A DNA stretch of 17,447 bases from an uncultured Lachnospiraceae bacterium (lineage in GTDB: Bacteria; Bacillota; Clostridia; Lachnospirales; Lachnospiraceae). The stretch lies in NCBI GenBank assembly GCA_900313435.1, contig OMRF01000042.1, forward strand, positions 1-17,447, read 5' to 3'. The notes under the pieces are model-generated. The model was not told the origin of the DNA. It saw nothing but the letters and a program-made list of their open reading frames with translations, and made no database searches. Positions 15,202 to 17,447 of this stretch are shown in pieces; the stretch's first letter is position 1; each line of letters begins with the position of its first letter. A program made the position numbers and the translations under genes.

Positions 15202-15888
15202 TCAAAGATGAAATCTGCGGCGCATTTCTGACCTGGCTGTTTTTCCGCCTATTATCAAGGTTCCCAGGAATAATACTATGGAGAAGATAAAAGCTATGAT
15301 ACCCGGTATCTGGACCGTCACAACCCCGGCGAGAACAAGTATGATCGGTATGAGCGAAAGCAATATCATAATTATCTCAAATACCATGTAGCTCTGAAAG
15401 TCAGCATTGTTAACTATCATCAACGCTATTATCACTATGTCAAGAAGAACGATCGCCCCGGGGAAAACAAAGGCCAGCGACCACTTCATGAAGCCAAGGA
15501 CGATATCTATCAGGATAGTGTATAAAAGTCCAAGGAGCGCTACGGGTACCACCTTTCCGATGACACCTATATTCGGGCTGGTCACTATGCAAACGACCAC
15601 AAGCAGATAGAAGAGTCCGAGGGTCGTGATTATGCCGAAGTTTAATTCATCGCCATACAAAAGGTCAAGATACATCGCTATCCCGCTCCCGACGATGGCG
15701 ATAAAGAGCAGTATCCTTTTCAGCAGGGAAAATCTGCGCATTTCAGCGTTGATATCCGGAAAGAGATTCACTCTTTCGGAAAGTCTTTTCCTGTCCTCTT
15801 CATCAGGCGCTTCAAGCCCGCCCCGACAGAGCGGACAGTATTCAGCATCCTCAAGTATATAAACGCCGCAGTGAACACACTTACTCAT
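15202..15888 (-). CDS. Zinc-ribbon membrane protein, DUF6320-like
   Basis: A 228-residue protein. The N-terminal zinc ribbon has CVHC...CPLC (C4, C7, C18, C21), followed by a short acidic/basic linker and six predicted membrane helices from about residue 57 to the end, with a basic C-terminus (RSEMRRRF). I take ATG 15888, which gives MSKCVHCG at the very N-terminus as is normal for such proteins. The in-frame upstream sequence is merely the end of the acyltransferase gene. A GGAG lies 6 bases upstream and the start overlaps the acyltransferase stop by 8 bases (ATGAGTAA), so the two are translationally coupled. From memory this pair recurs in Lachnospiraceae. A role as membrane partner of the acyltransferase is inference. 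Confidence 0.83.
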   Translation of the reverse strand: MSKCVHCGVYILEDAEYCPLCRGGLEAPDEEDRKRLSERVNLFPDINAEMRRFSLLKRILLFIAIVGSGIAMYLDLLYGDELNFGIITTLGLFYLLVVVCIVTSPNIGVIGKVVPVALLGLLYTILIDIVLGFMKWSLAFVFPGAIVLLDIVIIALMIVNNADFQSYMVFEIIMILLSLIPIILVLAGVVTVQIPGIIAFIFSIVLFLGTLIIGGKTARSEMRRRFHL

Positions 15889-17218
15889 AGTACACTCCGT
15901 TCGTCTCAATGGTAACATTGATACCGTCACTCGCCATCTGCCTGAATATCTCCCTCTGAACCGAAGTGTCCTTATAGGCTGATACAACGGTATAGACCAT
16001 CGTATCCTTGAAGGAGGTGATGGTCCCCTTCATCCTCTGTCCCGCCGAGAAGGGCAGGAAGCAGTAGATGAACTTCACGTATTCATCATAAGGGCTGTCG
16101 AGCTTTAAGTTCCCGATATTCGTGATCGTTGTAGTATTTGACTTCGCAGCTTTCAGATAAAAGATCTTCATCGCGAGATTCTTGAAAAAGAGCGGGATGA
16201 TCTTTGCCACGAACATCTGGGTATAGGAGACCGTAAAGGAAAAGATGGATTCAAGGTTTTCCTTTGTGATCTTTTGCTTCAGGTCATCATGGATTATCTT
16301 TGCCACCTCTTCAAAGGTATAATCCTCCTTCTCGGGCGCAAACTCCGCACTCACCATGCAAAAGAAATTCTTCGTCGTCATCGAACCAAAGAAAGGACGA
16401 AGATCGACGGGAACCGATATCTTGATCGGACGTTTTTTTGATGCCTTCCTCTTGGCAGTCTTGTATATCGCGTAAATGAAGCAGGCAACAAGATAATCGT
16501 TTAAGGTCATATCATATTTTGATTTGACCATCGCCTTCAGTTCCTTCAGGCTCACTATCCCGAGGATAACCCCGAAGCCTCTATAGGGAAGCCTCTCGCC
16601 ATGAAGAAGGTAGGCCTTTTTTGTACTGTACTCTATCTTGTAATTCTTTTTGAAATATTTCAGGAAGCTGTCTTCCCTTGCGGTAAAGGTTTCCGGAGAA
16701 AGCTTGTCACCGTATTTTTCACGAAGATCGGGATGAGCGCACCTGAGATAGTGATATACGAGCTCCTTGCCGAAGATAATGATACCTGTCCCGTCTGCGA
16801 GCGCATGGAAGCATTCGATATTGATCCTGTTCGCGTAATAGGAAACGCGGAACATGTATTGATTATTCCTGTTCGCGTGGATCAGCCTGCAGGGATATTC
16901 TGCCTCCTCCTTCACCCTTGGCGCCGGAGCGTGTATCTCTTCAAGATAGAACCAGAACGCGCCGTTACGAAGCCGAAGGTTAAACCCGGGCATCCTGGGG
17001 GTCAGTATATCCACTGCCTCCTGAAGAGCCTTCGGGTCGACAGGATCGTTTAAGACAACGCACCAGCGGTAGGTGTTCGTCATCTCCTCTCCGGCTATGG
17101 CCGGAAAGATGTTGGCGGTATTGTCAAGGCGCTCCCATTTCCTGTCGCGCTTGCCGTAACGCGATGCCTTTTTCTTTTCGCTATTTTCTGTTTCTTTTGC
17201 CTTTTCTTTGGATCCCAT
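15881..17218 (-). CDS. Alcohol-acetyltransferase/condensation-like acyltransferase
   Basis: A 445-residue protein of the CoA-dependent acyltransferase/condensation superfamily. The key motif H-x3-D-G is present as FHALADG with H138 and D142; the first histidine of the common HHxxxDG form is Phe here. Other family-like features are NTYRWCVVL near residue 50, SVPVDLRPFFGS in the middle, and TNIGNLKL near the C-terminus. The N-terminus is a Lys-rich extension of ~30 residues. It would transfer an acyl group from CoA to a hydroxyl or amine; the substrate cannot be read from the sequence. The start is uncertain: ATG 17218 has no close Shine-Dalgarno (GAGG lies 12 bases away), and a TTG lies at 17236. 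It is 21 bases downstream of the PhoU-type gene and overlaps the DUF6320-like gene. Confidence 0.82.
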   Translation of the reverse strand: MGSKEKAKETENSEKKKASRYGKRDRKWERLDNTANIFPAIAGEEMTNTYRWCVVLNDPVDPKALQEAVDILTPRMPGFNLRLRNGAFWFYLEEIHAPAPRVKEEAEYPCRLIHANRNNQYMFRVSYYANRINIECFHALADGTGIIIFGKELVYHYLRCAHPDLREKYGDKLSPETFTAREDSFLKYFKKNYKIEYSTKKAYLLHGERLPYRGFGVILGIVSLKELKAMVKSKYDMTLNDYLVACFIYAIYKTAKRKASKKRPIKISVPVDLRPFFGSMTTKNFFCMVSAEFAPEKEDYTFEEVAKIIHDDLKQKITKENLESIFSFTVSYTQMFVAKIIPLFFKNLAMKIFYLKAAKSNTTTITNIGNLKLDSPYDEYVKFIYCFLPFSAGQRMKGTITSFKDTMVYTVVSAYKDTSVQREIFRQMASDGINVTIETNGVYYE

Positions 17219-17239
17219 TTCGCTTCTAATCCTCAAGGA

Positions 17240-17447
17240 TCAAATATGGTACTTCTTGTCAAATTCGGCGTAGAGTCTCTGGAACTCAGGAGTCTGAGAT
17301 TCCTTCAGGGTATCAAGATACTCGTGGGTATCATAAGTGTCATCCGCTATTTCTATTATAGTAACAGCTATATTTGAGCAATGATCGGAGATCCTCTCAA
17401 GATCCGTCATCAGATCCTCAAGCATAACACCGAGTTCCATCGTGCAC
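17240..17447 (-). CDS. C-terminal end of a Na/Pi-cotransporter-family or PhoU protein (5' part outside window)
   Basis: Only the last 68 or so residues are present, and the frame stays open to the right edge. The segment CTMELGVMLEDLMTDLERISDHCSNIA is the closing PhoU-domain helix with the typical ERxSDHC-N signature. The following THEYLDTLKE and a short charged end (DKKYHI) resemble the C-terminus of the Na/Pi cotransporters that carry a PhoU domain. A stand-alone PhoU cannot be excluded. It would act in phosphate uptake or its control. Confidence 0.8.
   Translation of the reverse strand, partial: CTMELGVMLEDLMTDLERISDHCSNIAVTIIEIADDTYDTHEYLDTLKESQTPEFQRLYAEFDKKYHI

Noticed and set aside
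15889..15987. 33-residue N-terminal extension of the zinc-ribbon protein
   Set aside because: It is an alternative frame of the acyltransferase C-terminus; ATG 15888 with GGAG upstream puts the zinc ribbon at the N-terminus.
17227..17238. Small palindrome ATCCT-TG-AGGAT before the acyltransferase gene
   Set aside because: The two-base loop cannot form a hairpin and the arms are only 5 bases; likely chance.
1..17447. CRISPR array, insertion sequence, integrase or phage module
   Set aside because: No regularly spaced repeats, terminal inverted repeats or recombinase-like genes were seen on either strand; the tRNA is not flanked by a visible attachment duplication.

Overview
This window looks like chromosomal DNA of a Clostridia bacterium, most likely of the family Lachnospiraceae. 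The clues are the clpC–small protein–radA order, an alcohol-acetyltransferase-like protein paired with a zinc-ribbon/6-TM (DUF6320-like) protein, a Na/Pi-cotransporter-type PhoU tail, a DinG/XPD-type helicase fused to a PD-(D/E)XK domain, an HPr-like protein without the catalytic histidine, and very large hybrid histidine kinases. The placement rests on remembered family distribution and was not searched. No integrase, transposase, phage gene or CRISPR array is visible, and no gene-free stretch exceeds 300 bases.

Left block (1-1982, minus strand): a good promoter (-35 TTGACG, 17-nt spacer, extended -10 TTTAAT) drives a 73-residue HPr-like protein. A helicase follows, apparently starting at a TTG inside the 3' end of that gene and running off the left edge. 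Upstream lies tRNA-Trp (CCA anticodon) with its own promoter.

Centre (2088-9298, plus strand): a three-gene operon whose junctions are only one base long (TGATATG and TAATATG). It encodes a hybrid histidine kinase with seven C-proximal membrane helices and a receiver domain, a second membrane-bound hybrid kinase with receiver and Hpt domains, and a membrane-anchored fusion of two unrelated substrate-binding folds (BMP/PnrA-like, then NMT1/SsuA-like). There is no permease, no ABC ATPase and no DNA-binding response regulator. The simplest reading is a multi-component extracellular sensing and phosphorelay system, with a double binding protein as likely ligand input and an output encoded elsewhere. 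Its start is unusual: a TATAAT box lies 8 bases before the ATG, there is no Shine-Dalgarno, and a perfect inverted repeat sits over the -35 region. This is the best candidate for an undescribed system here.

Right block (9256-17447, minus strand): a tightly packed run, read right to left, of the C-terminus of a Na/Pi-cotransporter/PhoU-type protein, an alcohol-acetyltransferase-like protein, a zinc-ribbon 6-TM protein, a secreted/membrane protein with an Ig-like domain and a strikingly acidic cytoplasmic tail, ClpC, a 133-residue conserved small protein, and RadA. Gaps are at most about 21 bases and several genes overlap, so clpC and radA may be transcribed with the envelope genes. The 3' ends of radA and the substrate-binding fusion overlap convergently by 43 bases of coding sequence.
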